Assembly: GCA_026985515.1 (NCBI GenBank)
Contig: JALSQH010000195.1
Location: 1 to 29,884 of the forward strand
DNA length: 29,884 bases
DNA from: a bacterium
GTDB lineage: Bacteria; JALSQH01
Direction of reading: 5' to 3'
Part shown: piece by piece, positions 7,366 to 16,315 of the stretch
Numbering within the stretch: the stretch's first letter is position 1
Layout: each line of letters begins with the position of its first letter
Program-made: the position numbers and the translations under genes
The notes under the pieces: model-generated
What the model was told of the DNA's origin: nothing
The model's input: only the letters and a program-made list of their open reading frames with translations
The model's database searches: none

Positions 7366-8229
7366 ATGGTTAAAATTGGAGTAATCGGAGGGAGTGGAAT
7401 TTACAGAATAGAAAATCTCAAGATTCTGGAAGAAAGAGAAATAACCACACCCTTTGGTGCCCCATCTGACAGGGTGGTAATTGGTGAACTGAAGGGAGTA
7501 AAAATTGCTTTTATTCCCAGACATGGGAGGGGACACTACCTTCTCCCATCGGAAGTTAACTACCGTGCAAATATATACGCCTTGAAGATTCTGGGAGTGG
7601 AAAGAATAATAAGCATCTCCTCTGTTGGCAGCATGAAAGAGGAAATTCATCCTGGTGACATAGTTCTCCCTGACCAGTTCATAGATATGACCAGAAAGAG
7701 AGAAAGTACCTTCTTTGGAAATGGTATTGTGGCTCACGTACAATTCTCAAAACCCACATGTCCTGTGTTGAGAAAAGTTCTCTATGACACTGCAAAGGAG
7801 CTTGGATACAGGGTGCACGATGGTGGAGTATATGTTAACATTGAGGGACCTCAATTTTCCAGCTTTGGAGAATCCATTCTCTACAGAAGCTGGGGCGTGG
7901 ATGTAATTGGAATGACAAATGCAACAGAGGCAAAGCTTGCCAGAGAAGCTGAAATATGCTATGCTACAATGAATCTGGTTACCGACTATGACTGCTGGAA
8001 AAGTGACGAAGAGGAAGTTTCTGTGGAGCTTGTTATCCAGAGATTCAATGAAAACATTAAGATGGCACAGAAAATTCTGGAAAATGTTATTGACAGAATC
8101 CCGGAAAGAAAAGATTGCCTCTGCGCGAATGCTCTTGAAGGTGCAATAATAACATCCAAAGAAAAAATTCCTCAGGAAACCTATGAAAAACTGAAACCAA
8201 TTATTGGAAAGTACATAAAATGGGAATAG
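7366..8229 (+). CDS. mtnP: S-methyl-5'-thioadenosine phosphorylase
   Basis: 287 residues of the PNP/MTAP family. It splits 5'-methylthioadenosine with phosphate into adenine and 5-methylthioribose-1-phosphate, recycling the by-product of polyamine synthesis. The phosphate-binding elements are GGSGIY (8-13) and RHGRGH (52-57). The nucleoside-binding stretch is [19 protein letters not shown] (182-200). D207 and D209 in TDYDCW occupy the positions that select 6-amino purines; guanosine/inosine phosphorylases have asparagine there, which favours MTA as substrate. The start has a strong AGAGGAGG site. It is first in a long gene cluster and overlaps the next gene, a PfkB kinase, by 10 bases. No mtnA or other methionine-salvage gene is in the window. 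Confidence 0.93.
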   Translation: MVKIGVIGGSGIYRIENLKILEEREITTPFGAPSDRVVIGELKGVKIAFIPRHGRGHYLLPSEVNYRANIYALKILGVERIISISSVGSMKEEIHPGDIVLPDQFIDMTRKRESTFFGNGIVAHVQFSKPTCPVLRKVLYDTAKELGYRVHDGGVYVNIEGPQFSSFGESILYRSWGVDVIGMTNATEAKLAREAEICYATMNLVTDYDCWKSDEEEVSVELVIQRFNENIKMAQKILENVIDRIPERKDCLCANALEGAIITSKEKIPQETYEKLKPIIGKYIKWE

Positions 8230-9122
8230 TAGTCGTTGGTACAGTTGCATATGATTCTATTGAAACACCCTTTGGAAAAGTGGAGGAAACTCTGGGGGGA
8301 TCTGCCCTGTATTTCACAGTAGCTGCAAGTTTTTTCACAAGGGTGGGAATTGTTGCAGTCATAGGAGAGGACTTTGATCTTGGAAAAATATCTTTTTTGA
8401 AAGACAGAAATGTAAGTTTTGACGGATTATATGTGGAAAAAGGTAAGACATTCAGATGGAAGGGTTACTACAGTTACAATCTAAATGAAGCCCATACACT
8501 CGATACTCAGCTGAATGTCCTGGAAAATTTTGACCCAATTCTCCCCGAGGAATTCACCCGGAAGGATCTGCTATTCCTGGCAAATATTGACCCTGAACTC
8601 CAGCTGAAGGTCCTTGATCAGATGAAAAATGTGAAATTCTCCGCAGCTGACACCATGAACTTCTGGATAGATTCCAAAAAAGAAAAGGTAATGGAAGTAT
8701 TCTCAAGGGTTAATGCTGTTACAATTAATGAGGGTGAGATCAGAGAGTTAACAGAGGAGTACAACCTGGTAAAAGCTGCCCGTAAAATTTTAGATATTGG
8801 ACCAGAGCATGTTATAATTAAGAGAGGAGAATATGGTGTCCTTGTCTTTGAAAAAAGTGGGGAAGTTTTTTTCGTCCCTGCATATCCTCTCGAAAAGGTT
8901 TTTGACCCCACAGGGGCAGGTGATACCTTTGCAGGAGGATTTATGGGGTTTCTTGATTCACAGGGAGAAATAAAAAGAAATCTGAGAAAAGCAGTTATTT
9001 ATGGAAGTGTGCTTGCCAGTTACAATGTGGAAAAATTCAGTTTTCTCAAGTTACTTGAGATTTCAAGGCAGGATATTGATGAGAGATACAGAGAATTCCT
9101 CAACTTTTGCAGAGTAGAATAA
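8220..9122 (+). CDS. PfkB-family carbohydrate or nucleoside kinase
   Basis: 300 residues of the ribokinase/PfkB fold. The N-terminal [11 protein letters not shown] (27-37) is the family's substrate-side glycine motif. The C-terminal [13 protein letters not shown] (229-241) holds the anion hole GAGD and catalytic base D235. The start lies inside the 3' end of mtnP (10-base overlap), and the stop overlaps the next ATG in TAATG, so translation is probably coupled. Because it follows MTA phosphorylase, a nucleoside or a pentose of the salvage pathway is an attractive substrate. That rests on gene order only, since PfkB sequences do not reveal their sugar by eye. Confidence 0.88.
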   Translation: MGIVVVGTVAYDSIETPFGKVEETLGGSALYFTVAASFFTRVGIVAVIGEDFDLGKISFLKDRNVSFDGLYVEKGKTFRWKGYYSYNLNEAHTLDTQLNVLENFDPILPEEFTRKDLLFLANIDPELQLKVLDQMKNVKFSAADTMNFWIDSKKEKVMEVFSRVNAVTINEGEIRELTEEYNLVKAARKILDIGPEHVIIKRGEYGVLVFEKSGEVFFVPAYPLEKVFDPTGAGDTFAGGFMGFLDSQGEIKRNLRKAVIYGSVLASYNVEKFSFLKLLEISRQDIDERYREFLNFCRVE

Positions 9123-9724
9123 TGTATTCCATAGCTCCTGACATTAAATATATCAGTGCCACACCAGATGAGATCCTCGAACTCTACCGGTCCACCAATG
9201 AATCCCTTGTCCAGATTCCAGGATTCCAGGGAGAAAACAGCGAAGCATTTTTAATTACTCTGAATCTTGGTGGAAAAATCGAGGCTTATCTCTATTTCTT
9301 CCTCAAAGAATCTCTAACAGGGGTGGTGTACAGGTACACTGATCAGATAACCCGCACCAACTACATCGAGGTGAGAGATCAGGGACTCTACTTCCTGGAA
9401 AGTATGGGATTTATTATGGAAAACACAGATTTCAGAAAACTTCCCTCTGCAGAGAAGGTGAACCTTATGAACTCTCTTCCACCTTTTCATGCTGATCTAT
9501 CAAAGTTTCAGAAAAAAAGCGAGAAGGAAGAAGAAGAAAATGAAGAAGGAGAAGTTGTAGAGGTTGAGGTTCTGGAAGATGAACTTGAAACAATCCACGA
9601 GGTAACGGATGAACAACCTCAAATAGTCAGACCACCTCAAACGCTGACACCTGAAAACATAGAACTTGCAATGAAGAAAAACAGAGTTATAAGAGTTTTT
9701 CTGCTATTTCTTGCGGGGTTTTGA
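9122..9724 (+). CDS. Unknown protein with acidic linker and hydrophobic C-terminal tail
   Basis: I do not recognise this protein. The ATG at 9122 overlaps the kinase stop by one base (TAATG), so I prefer it to the upstream in-frame TTG at 9107; this gives 200 residues. Residues 1-130 look like a compact soluble alpha/beta domain (SEAFLITLNLGGKIEAYLYFF, then YIEVRDQGLYFLESMGF). Residues 134-163 are strongly acidic (KEEEENEEGEVVEVEVLEDE), and residues 166-173 are proline-rich (PQIVRPPQ). It ends with a basic then hydrophobic tail, KKNRVIRVFLLFLAGF, which might touch the membrane or a partner. It lies in the same cluster as the TPR lipoprotein and RodZ-like gene, so an envelope-related role is possible. 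No function can be assigned. Confidence 0.8.
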   Translation: MYSIAPDIKYISATPDEILELYRSTNESLVQIPGFQGENSEAFLITLNLGGKIEAYLYFFLKESLTGVVYRYTDQITRTNYIEVRDQGLYFLESMGFIMENTDFRKLPSAEKVNLMNSLPPFHADLSKFQKKSEKEEEENEEGEVVEVEVLEDELETIHEVTDEQPQIVRPPQTLTPENIELAMKKNRVIRVFLLFLAGF

Positions 9725-9726
9725 AA

Positions 9727-10491
9727 ATGAGAAGAAAAATTTTCCTTATTTCCAGTCTTACAATTTTTCTCTCACTTTCCTGTGCCACCTATAATGTGAA
9801 AAAAAACAAAAAAATGTACCGTGCATATCTGAGAATGGGGGTTTCATTTCTTGCCACTGGCAACTACAGGGCTGCTCTCACCAACTTCCTGCAAGCCAAA
9901 AAGATAAGGGATGATGATCCAGTTCTCTACAATTCACTTGGCCTTGCATATCTGGGACTGGGGGATCTGAAAGATGCGGAAAGATCCTTCAAAAAGGCTA
10001 TAGAGCTGAAGCCTGATTACTCAGAAGCACATAACAATCTTGGAGTAACTTACTCACAGGAGGGCTACTACCATCTTGCAATAAAGGAGTTCAACAAGGC
10101 GCTGAGCAACCTGCTTTATGCCACACCTGAGCAGGCTCTGGTGAATATGGGATGGGCTTACTACAAACTGGGCGAATACATTAAAGCTGAAAATTACACC
10201 AAACAGGCACTTTTAAGAAATCCGCGAATGTGCATGGCAAGGAAAAATCTCGGGCTGATTTACTGGGCTGAGCAGAGGTTAATGGATGCCGAAACTCAAT
10301 TGAAAAAAGCAATTTTTTACTGCCCCAGATTTGCAGAAGCTTACTTCAACCTCGGACTTCTCTACATTAAACTCAACAGGAAAGAGGAAGCATATAAACA
10401 ATTCAAAAAAGTAACAGAGGTTGCTCCTGACACTCCAATTGCAGAAGAGGCAGAGAAGTACCTGAAACTTCTTGGAGGGAAAAGTGGTTGA
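9727..10491 (+). CDS. TPR-repeat lipoprotein, PilF/PilW/Tgl-like
   Basis: 254 residues from the ATG at 9727, just after the previous stop. An in-frame TTG at 9721 is the other option; GGGG at 9715-9718 is 8 bases before 9727. The N-terminus is a lipoprotein-type signal (LTIFLSLSC) with probable lipidated C19, although the lipobox is imperfect. Six tetratricopeptide repeats fill residues 33-236 (for example YNSLGLAYLGLGDLKDAERS). YATPEQALVNMGWAYYKLGE is very like the PilF/PilW/Tgl pilotins that help assemble the type IV pilus secretin PilQ in the outer membrane. No other pilus gene is in the window, so a general TPR scaffold is the alternative. The next gene begins inside its 3' end, and the order pilF-rodZ is also seen in proteobacteria. 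Confidence 0.85.
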   Translation: MRRKIFLISSLTIFLSLSCATYNVKKNKKMYRAYLRMGVSFLATGNYRAALTNFLQAKKIRDDDPVLYNSLGLAYLGLGDLKDAERSFKKAIELKPDYSEAHNNLGVTYSQEGYYHLAIKEFNKALSNLLYATPEQALVNMGWAYYKLGEYIKAENYTKQALLRNPRMCMARKNLGLIYWAEQRLMDAETQLKKAIFYCPRFAEAYFNLGLLYIKLNRKEEAYKQFKKVTEVAPDTPIAEEAEKYLKLLGGKSG

Positions 10492-11215
10492 TGTTGGTGG
10501 TTATCTAAAAAAAGAAAGGGAAGCAAGGGGAATCTCTTTAGAGGAAATCTCAGAAGTTACAAAAATAAGCATGGAATTTTTGAGGGCAATAGAAAACAAT
10601 GAATTCAACAAGTTGCCGGCAGAAGTTTTTGTGATTGGATTCATAAAGAGTTACGCAAAGTTTATAGGGCTTGATGAAAATGAAGTGGTTAACATGTATA
10701 AACAGTATGTTCAGGAAAAAGAGGCAGAAGATGAAAAAGAGATAAGGGAAACTATAAAAAAGAGGAGATTCCCAGTTCTCCTTACAGGTGCAATTGTAAT
10801 CATACTCGCAGTCGTCCTTTTTTTACTGCTGTATAAAAAGAATCAGCCGGAAAAAATGAGAATAAATATTGCCCATACAAAATCTTTCCCCGCAGCTACC
10901 ACCTATCCTGCACCAGCCACAAATACTCCAAAGAAAAGAATCATTCTTGAAATTGTGGGGATAGCAAGGGGGGTGAAACCTGTATATGTTCAGTACTGCA
11001 CCGATACAACCTGCAGAAAAACAAGGAGTTTCTGGGAGGAAAAATACCTGCATAAAGGTGAAAAAATAACCATCACAGCCAGAGAACTCATCGGTGTGAT
11101 GGTTGATAATGCGGGGGGTATAAAAATCTACAGGAACGGGAAGGATCTTGGCTCACCTGGTGAATATGGCAGCACGGTGGTAAAATTTTTCAGACCGGGG
11201 GAAAATGAACCTTGA
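10484..11215 (+). CDS. rodZ: RodZ-like membrane protein (HTH_25, one helix, DUF4115)
   Basis: 243 residues starting at GTG 10484; GGAGGG (10474-10479) lies 4 bases upstream. A TTG at 10472 is in frame but sits on that site. Residues 4-68 form a helix-turn-helix domain (LKKEREARGISLEEISEVTK); residues 96-117 form one membrane helix. A Pro/Ala/Thr linker (134-150) leads to a beta-rich DUF4115-type domain (153-238). This is the RodZ architecture: RodZ binds MreB in the cytoplasm and helps rod-shape growth. The outer domain carries two cysteines, C172 and C177, which could form a disulphide. The gene overlaps the TPR gene by 8 bases and the next gene by 11. No mre or rod gene is visible, so a role linked to the receptor-like neighbours is possible. 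Confidence 0.85.
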   Translation: MVDVGGYLKKEREARGISLEEISEVTKISMEFLRAIENNEFNKLPAEVFVIGFIKSYAKFIGLDENEVVNMYKQYVQEKEAEDEKEIRETIKKRRFPVLLTGAIVIILAVVLFLLLYKKNQPEKMRINIAHTKSFPAATTYPAPATNTPKKRIILEIVGIARGVKPVYVQYCTDTTCRKTRSFWEEKYLHKGEKITITARELIGVMVDNAGGIKIYRNGKDLGSPGEYGSTVVKFFRPGENEP

Positions 11216-13751
11216 TAGAATAAAAGAAATTCTCGGCAGAAGAATTTTCATCTCCGGGCTCATCACTCTATTCCTTTTCCTGGGGATTTTCCTGATTGTT
11301 TCAGAGACAACATTTATAGAATTTTTCTATGTGGCTCTGGGGGTATTTCTCATCTTTATTCTTTATCTGGCAGGAGGATATTATCTGGCGCGCCACACAT
11401 TCTATCACAATCTTGAAATCGGGGAAGCCATATCTCTCAACAGATCTCTACACCCCTACAACATAAAAAGAGCCTACGTTGAATTGAAAGAAGCTCCTCT
11501 CCATTTCAGCATACTATCATTCACATTCTGGACGGTGATGGGTCTTATTATTCTATTCCTGGTCTACATAAATGGCGTAATATCTTTTGCCAGGTTTCTC
11601 CTCATATTTTTCACCTACTCCATTACAATTCTTGTATCACACCTTTTTCAGTGGTATCTCATTAAAAATTCCATTATCCAGCCTTTAAAATTTATTGGTG
11701 AGTATCTGGCAGTCAGAGGCGAGGAGGAAACGCTCCAGAGCGGCCTTTTTCTATCCATGAGGTCAAAAATTCTTCTGATTTTCTTCTCTCTCCTCATATT
11801 TTCAGGAGGAATAATCTCGCTCTGGGGAATAAGCAGAGTAAACACTGTTAGGAGAAACATAGATCTTGCCCTCATGGAGGAAATGGTCAAATCAGCCTAT
11901 CTAACCGCTGTTGCAAAAGGTGGAGTGAATAACCCATCTGGAACAACTGGCCAGATTGCCTTCCTTACAGAAGTTGACCACCGGGGAAATATCATATCGG
12001 GAGAAATGCTCCCAGAATATCTCAGCAGAGTCATTCAGAAAGGTCTGTCACACCTTACCAGAGACAACATTGTGCCAGATGAAAACTACCTGATTGTGGT
12101 TTCCCCACCCCTACAGAATGGACACAGATTTGTGGCATGGAAGGAGTGGAATCCCCTTTCCAGTGAGGTTCTTGATGTCATTAAGGATTACTTTACCCTC
12201 TTTCTGCTCATGCTTGTAATAGTGGGGGTAATCATAGTTCTTGCAACAAATGACTGGAGAGAAATTACAAATGCTCTGAATGTGTATCTTGCCAGGGTAA
12301 AAAGGGGAAATTTTAGCAGGGGAATTGTAATTTATACCGATGATGAACTGGGAGATATTGGTTCATATCTGAACCAGGTACACGACTTTTTCAAAAATGC
12401 CATAGCGGATGCGAGACAACTTACAATGCATACAGAAAAAAACATTGAAAAACTGCTTTCAAACATTTCATCTTCAGGTGAGATTGCACTGAATCTTAAA
12501 ATAATTTACTCCCAGCTATCCAAATTCCTGATTCAGCAAAAGAGGTTGATCTCAGCTCTCAGGGATCTTACGGAATATTCGGGACTCAACGGAATGTCAC
12601 CTGAGTTGCTGCAGTCCCTCACAATTGCCACAGGTAAGGCAAGAGGTGTAATTTCAACTGTTACTTCTCAATCAAATTTCATACGGGATAAACTGGTCCA
12701 GCATGAAAACTATCTTGAAGACATAGAAAAGGCACTCAGAGCCTTTTCCAGTTTTACCAGAAGATTCAGGACGAGGACAGACAAACTGATAGAAACTTCC
12801 CAGCACACCCTTGGAGCTGTAACTTCCTGTGAAACAATACTTAAGCGAATAACAAATTATGTTTCTTCAAACAGAATTTTCAATTCAAAACTTGAGGCAA
12901 CAAGAGACTCCTTCACAGAAACCATGGAATTTTTCAGGATCAGAATGGGGCGATTATTCCTTGGACTGGAAGAGCTGGAAAAAGTTCTTAATCTCATCTA
13001 CGAACTTTCTGAAGATACCAAAATAATCAGCTTGAACGCATCAATCATCTCCTCCCACGCAGAGGAAGAAGGAAGAAGTTTCTCAGTTGTGGCCAACCAG
13101 ATTCAGGCTCTTGCGTCAATATCTGGCGAATCAATTCACACCACAAAAGAAATCCTCACCAGATTAACAGAACTGAAAAATAACATTCTCGAGCAAACCA
13201 TAGAATTTCTTCAGAAATTTCAATCCACCATTCAGCAGGAGGGTGATAAATCAAAAGAAGCCGAACTGAATGAGCTTACAGAGTCAATTTCAGAGACTCT
13301 GAAAGATATTGAAGAGATTCTAAAGGTCACTCTGGAAACTTTCAGGTCCATAGAAGAAATTGATTCATTTGTAGAAAGTGTAGAAAATGAAATTGAACAG
13401 TTATCCCTTCTCATAAAATCATACAGAATGGAACTGGATAAGATTTCAGAAATACTGGAAGCAATTACATCTGAACTTACTCAGGCTGACAATATAACCA
13501 ACTTTAACATTCAAAAGGTTGAGCTTCTAAATCAAAATTTAACCGAATTACAGGAAAACTCATATGCGATTGAGACAACACTTAAAAGCATAGATAAACT
13601 TACAGAAGCTCTGGAAAGAGAAGTAGCCGAGAAGGAAAAGGAAACGAGCCAGATAAAAAACAACATTGAAGAGTTAATGCACATAACGGAAATACTGAGC
13701 AATGTAAATGAGAGAATGAAAAGGATCCTTATTGCGGGGTTCAAGCTGTGA
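11205..13751 (+). CDS. Chemoreceptor-like protein with multi-helix membrane front end (first of two paralogues)
   Basis: 848 residues. Four hydrophobic helices (about 14-32, 38-60, 102-122, 126-150) precede a classic receptor layout: helix 187-208, an outside domain of about 120 residues, helix 330-348 and a HAMP-like segment (350-400). The rest is a long coiled coil. At 603-650 it has a methyl-accepting signalling tip: SEDTKIISLNASIISSHAEE, then EGRSFSVVANQIQALA. The E-x-G-R-x-F-x-V-V-A core is kept, but the usual LNAAIEAARAGE is altered, so coupling to CheA may be weak, changed or lost. It overlaps rodZ by 11 bases and the next paralogue by 4 (GTGA). The outside domain has no motif I recognise, so the ligand is unknown. 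No cheA, cheW or cheR is in the window. Confidence 0.8.
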   Translation: MNLDRIKEILGRRIFISGLITLFLFLGIFLIVSETTFIEFFYVALGVFLIFILYLAGGYYLARHTFYHNLEIGEAISLNRSLHPYNIKRAYVELKEAPLHFSILSFTFWTVMGLIILFLVYINGVISFARFLLIFFTYSITILVSHLFQWYLIKNSIIQPLKFIGEYLAVRGEEETLQSGLFLSMRSKILLIFFSLLIFSGGIISLWGISRVNTVRRNIDLALMEEMVKSAYLTAVAKGGVNNPSGTTGQIAFLTEVDHRGNIISGEMLPEYLSRVIQKGLSHLTRDNIVPDENYLIVVSPPLQNGHRFVAWKEWNPLSSEVLDVIKDYFTLFLLMLVIVGVIIVLATNDWREITNALNVYLARVKRGNFSRGIVIYTDDELGDIGSYLNQVHDFFKNAIADARQLTMHTEKNIEKLLSNISSSGEIALNLKIIYSQLSKFLIQQKRLISALRDLTEYSGLNGMSPELLQSLTIATGKARGVISTVTSQSNFIRDKLVQHENYLEDIEKALRAFSSFTRRFRTRTDKLIETSQHTLGAVTSCETILKRITNYVSSNRIFNSKLEATRDSFTETMEFFRIRMGRLFLGLEELEKVLNLIYELSEDTKIISLNASIISSHAEEEGRSFSVVANQIQALASISGESIHTTKEILTRLTELKNNILEQTIEFLQKFQSTIQQEGDKSKEAELNELTESISETLKDIEEILKVTLETFRSIEEIDSFVESVENEIEQLSLLIKSYRMELDKISEILEAITSELTQADNITNFNIQKVELLNQNLTELQENSYAIETTLKSIDKLTEALEREVAEKEKETSQIKNNIEELMHITEILSNVNERMKRILIAGFKL

Positions 13752-16315
13752 AGGAGAAATGCTTCAAACTGGTTGGTGGAAAAGAAGGCTTAAAGATAAA
13801 CACCCAGATAACCCTCATTTTCACTGTAACTGCTGTAACTGGAGTGGTCGTTCTTTTTATAATCTTCAACTTTCTAACAGTTGCCACTGCCAACGAGATA
13901 AAGACGGCTCTCTACATTCTTGCCCCGACTCTCTTCACAACTTTCTGGATTCAACTTATTTACAATTACCGGAAATCAAAACCCATAAATAATTTCCTTT
14001 ACCTTAGCGAGAAAGGAATGATTGTTTCGGATGAAGAGATAAAAGAAGCCACTCTATCAATTTTAGAGTTTCCCCTTAAAGCAAGCCTTGTATCCTTTTC
14101 TCTGTGGCTTTTCAGTGGTATTACCCTCGTAACTTTTCTCAGAATAATACTTGGCACCTCTACAGCCAAACTATTTTACATCATGGTCTCAGTTATAAGT
14201 GGAGCTACTGCTGCTTTTATTTTTCTCTACTATCTTTTCAAACTTCCACTTAAAAATACAGCCTTCAGACTGCTCTCCACACTGCCAGGTAAAAAGATAC
14301 AGGAAGAGTACAGACTTATCTCTACAAGAACGAAACTCAACCTCACAATAATACTTATTCTTTTCTCCACCATAAGCATCCTTGCAATGCTCACCTATTC
14401 AAGGAGTATGCAGATCACTGCATCTGAAGAGGAAAAAATTATCAAAGAACTTCTCACTCCTGTTGAAAGGGCAAAAAGTGAATCTGAGATGTTGAAAAAG
14501 TTCAGCAAGGTTGAATCAATCATCGAAAACGATGGCAATTTCGATCTTTTTCTCTATGATGTTTACAATAACTCATTCCTTCACGCAGAACACAATTTCG
14601 CCAAAAACCGGGTTCTCCAGTCAATAATCAAACATGGATTCAACCGTGAAAGAACCAGAGCTCCCCTTTTTGCAATTTACCACCTCACATCATTTCCACA
14701 GTATTACGCAGTACTTAAATTTCCAGAAATAACCAGAACTTCACTGGGGAATGTAATCTGGATGATAATTCTACTCACAACCATATCAATACTGCTGGCA
14801 ATAATACTCCTCCAATTCTTTTCCTCTGATATATCGCGTCCCATCATGAGAACAAAAGAATTTGTGAAGCAGATGAAAAAGGGAGACCTCACTGGAAAAA
14901 TCTTCATCGTTTCAGAGGATGAAATGTTTTTTATCGCTCATCTTTTGAGATCCTACCGTGATGCCACAATAAGAATCCTGAACATACTGAACCACTATGA
15001 ATCAGAGTTGATACAGGTGACAACAAGCTTAACAGAAAGCATTGAATCATTTAAGGAAAAGTCAGAAAAAATGGAAACAGAAGAGATTATTCAGGAGTTC
15101 TCTGAAGTGGATATAAAAATAAGCGAACTTACCAGGTCCGCCAGTTCTCTCAGATCCTTTTCAGATCGAACTGCGGGCATTGTGAAAGAACTGAAAATGA
15201 GATTAGCAGATCTCGGTAAATTTAACGACCAGACTGTTACAATGCTGAGCAGTCTTGAATTTGAAAAAAATTCCCTCAAGGAGATTGCAGACAGAACCGG
15301 AAACGCAATAAAAAACCTTATGGGGGCACTGGATGCCATTGAGAAAAAGATAACCAATCTCGTAAATCACATCAACTCCCAGAAATTTCTCCTTGAAAAA
15401 ATTGGAAAGGAAAATGAATCCATACATGACAAACATCTTTCCTTCAAAGAAATCATAAAAGAACTCTCCCTATCAGTCACAACGCTGGAGCCTGTCTTCT
15501 CCAGCCTTGTTAGAGACATGGAGGTATTCAGGGAAAACCTTGCAATGGCAAAAGAACTCGCCATAAAAATAGGATCACTTTCTGAAAATTCTGAACTTAT
15601 CTCCTTTAACGCTGCAATCATTGCTGCATCATCGGAAAACTACAGCAGGGATTTTTCAATCATTGCTGAAGAAATGAGGGAACTCACCCAGAGGACTCTC
15701 AGTATTACAGAGGGTATCAAAGAAAAAGTTGACTGGATATCTTTCGTTGAAACAGAAATATTCAGCAAAATAGATCTATCGGTAAGACAATTCAAAGACA
15801 TCAAGGCGACCTTAAACAGCATGAAAGACAACAGTGAAATTGCACATGTACTCTCCAACAATTTGAGAGAAGAACTAAAATCCATCTCACATGATATTGT
15901 GAATCTCGAAGAAACCCTTCAGGAGATAGAATCGGGATTCTGGAAGGGTAAAAAGGGCCTTGAAGGTCTGGATGCAGCCTTCCACAATCTGCTTTCTGAA
16001 CTCACCAATCTTGAAGATGCAATAAACAAACTTTTCAATATCTCTGGAGGACTCAAAGAATCAATTATAACCTCACTTGCTTCCTATGAAACCCTGGAAA
16101 AGAACTACAGAAAAAACCTCCCGCTATTTGAAGAAATTAACAAAAATCTGAACTACCTGAATCTCGGAATGAAGAGGAAAAACGAAGCTATTTCCAGTCT
16201 CAAAAACAATCTTGCTTCACTCAAATCGGTTGTCAATGAGATAAAAACAAGTAAAGAAAAACTACTATCAAATCTCAGTACACTCACAGAAATAAATAAG
16301 ATGTTCAAATGGTAG
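13748..16315 (+). CDS. Chemoreceptor-like protein with multi-helix membrane front end (second paralogue)
   Basis: 855 residues, starting at a GTG that shares GTGA with the upstream stop; GCGGGG lies 8 bases before it. The plan matches its neighbour: helices near 20-45, 53-72, 108-133 and 142-165, then helix 195-216, an outside domain of about 115 residues, helix 334-357, a HAMP-like segment and a coiled coil to the end. The tip at 611-655 (SENSELISFNAAIIAASSEN, then YSRDFSIIAEEMRELTQ) aligns with a chemoreceptor hairpin but has lost the glycine of the E-x-G-R motif, so it is more degenerate than the first copy. The two probably arose by duplication and may form heterodimers or mixed arrays; both points are inference. 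Its stop lies inside the first codons of recO (7-base overlap). Confidence 0.78.
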   Translation: MKEKCFKLVGGKEGLKINTQITLIFTVTAVTGVVVLFIIFNFLTVATANEIKTALYILAPTLFTTFWIQLIYNYRKSKPINNFLYLSEKGMIVSDEEIKEATLSILEFPLKASLVSFSLWLFSGITLVTFLRIILGTSTAKLFYIMVSVISGATAAFIFLYYLFKLPLKNTAFRLLSTLPGKKIQEEYRLISTRTKLNLTIILILFSTISILAMLTYSRSMQITASEEEKIIKELLTPVERAKSESEMLKKFSKVESIIENDGNFDLFLYDVYNNSFLHAEHNFAKNRVLQSIIKHGFNRERTRAPLFAIYHLTSFPQYYAVLKFPEITRTSLGNVIWMIILLTTISILLAIILLQFFSSDISRPIMRTKEFVKQMKKGDLTGKIFIVSEDEMFFIAHLLRSYRDATIRILNILNHYESELIQVTTSLTESIESFKEKSEKMETEEIIQEFSEVDIKISELTRSASSLRSFSDRTAGIVKELKMRLADLGKFNDQTVTMLSSLEFEKNSLKEIADRTGNAIKNLMGALDAIEKKITNLVNHINSQKFLLEKIGKENESIHDKHLSFKEIIKELSLSVTTLEPVFSSLVRDMEVFRENLAMAKELAIKIGSLSENSELISFNAAIIAASSENYSRDFSIIAEEMRELTQRTLSITEGIKEKVDWISFVETEIFSKIDLSVRQFKDIKATLNSMKDNSEIAHVLSNNLREELKSISHDIVNLEETLQEIESGFWKGKKGLEGLDAAFHNLLSELTNLEDAINKLFNISGGLKESIITSLASYETLEKNYRKNLPLFEEINKNLNYLNLGMKRKNEAISSLKNNLASLKSVVNEIKTSKEKLLSNLSTLTEINKMFKW

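Noticed and set aside
13732-13992. Cysteine- and histidine-rich 86-codon open frame on plus.
   Set aside because: It is a shifted-frame shadow across the junction of the two receptor-like genes; the main frame has clear membrane helices there.
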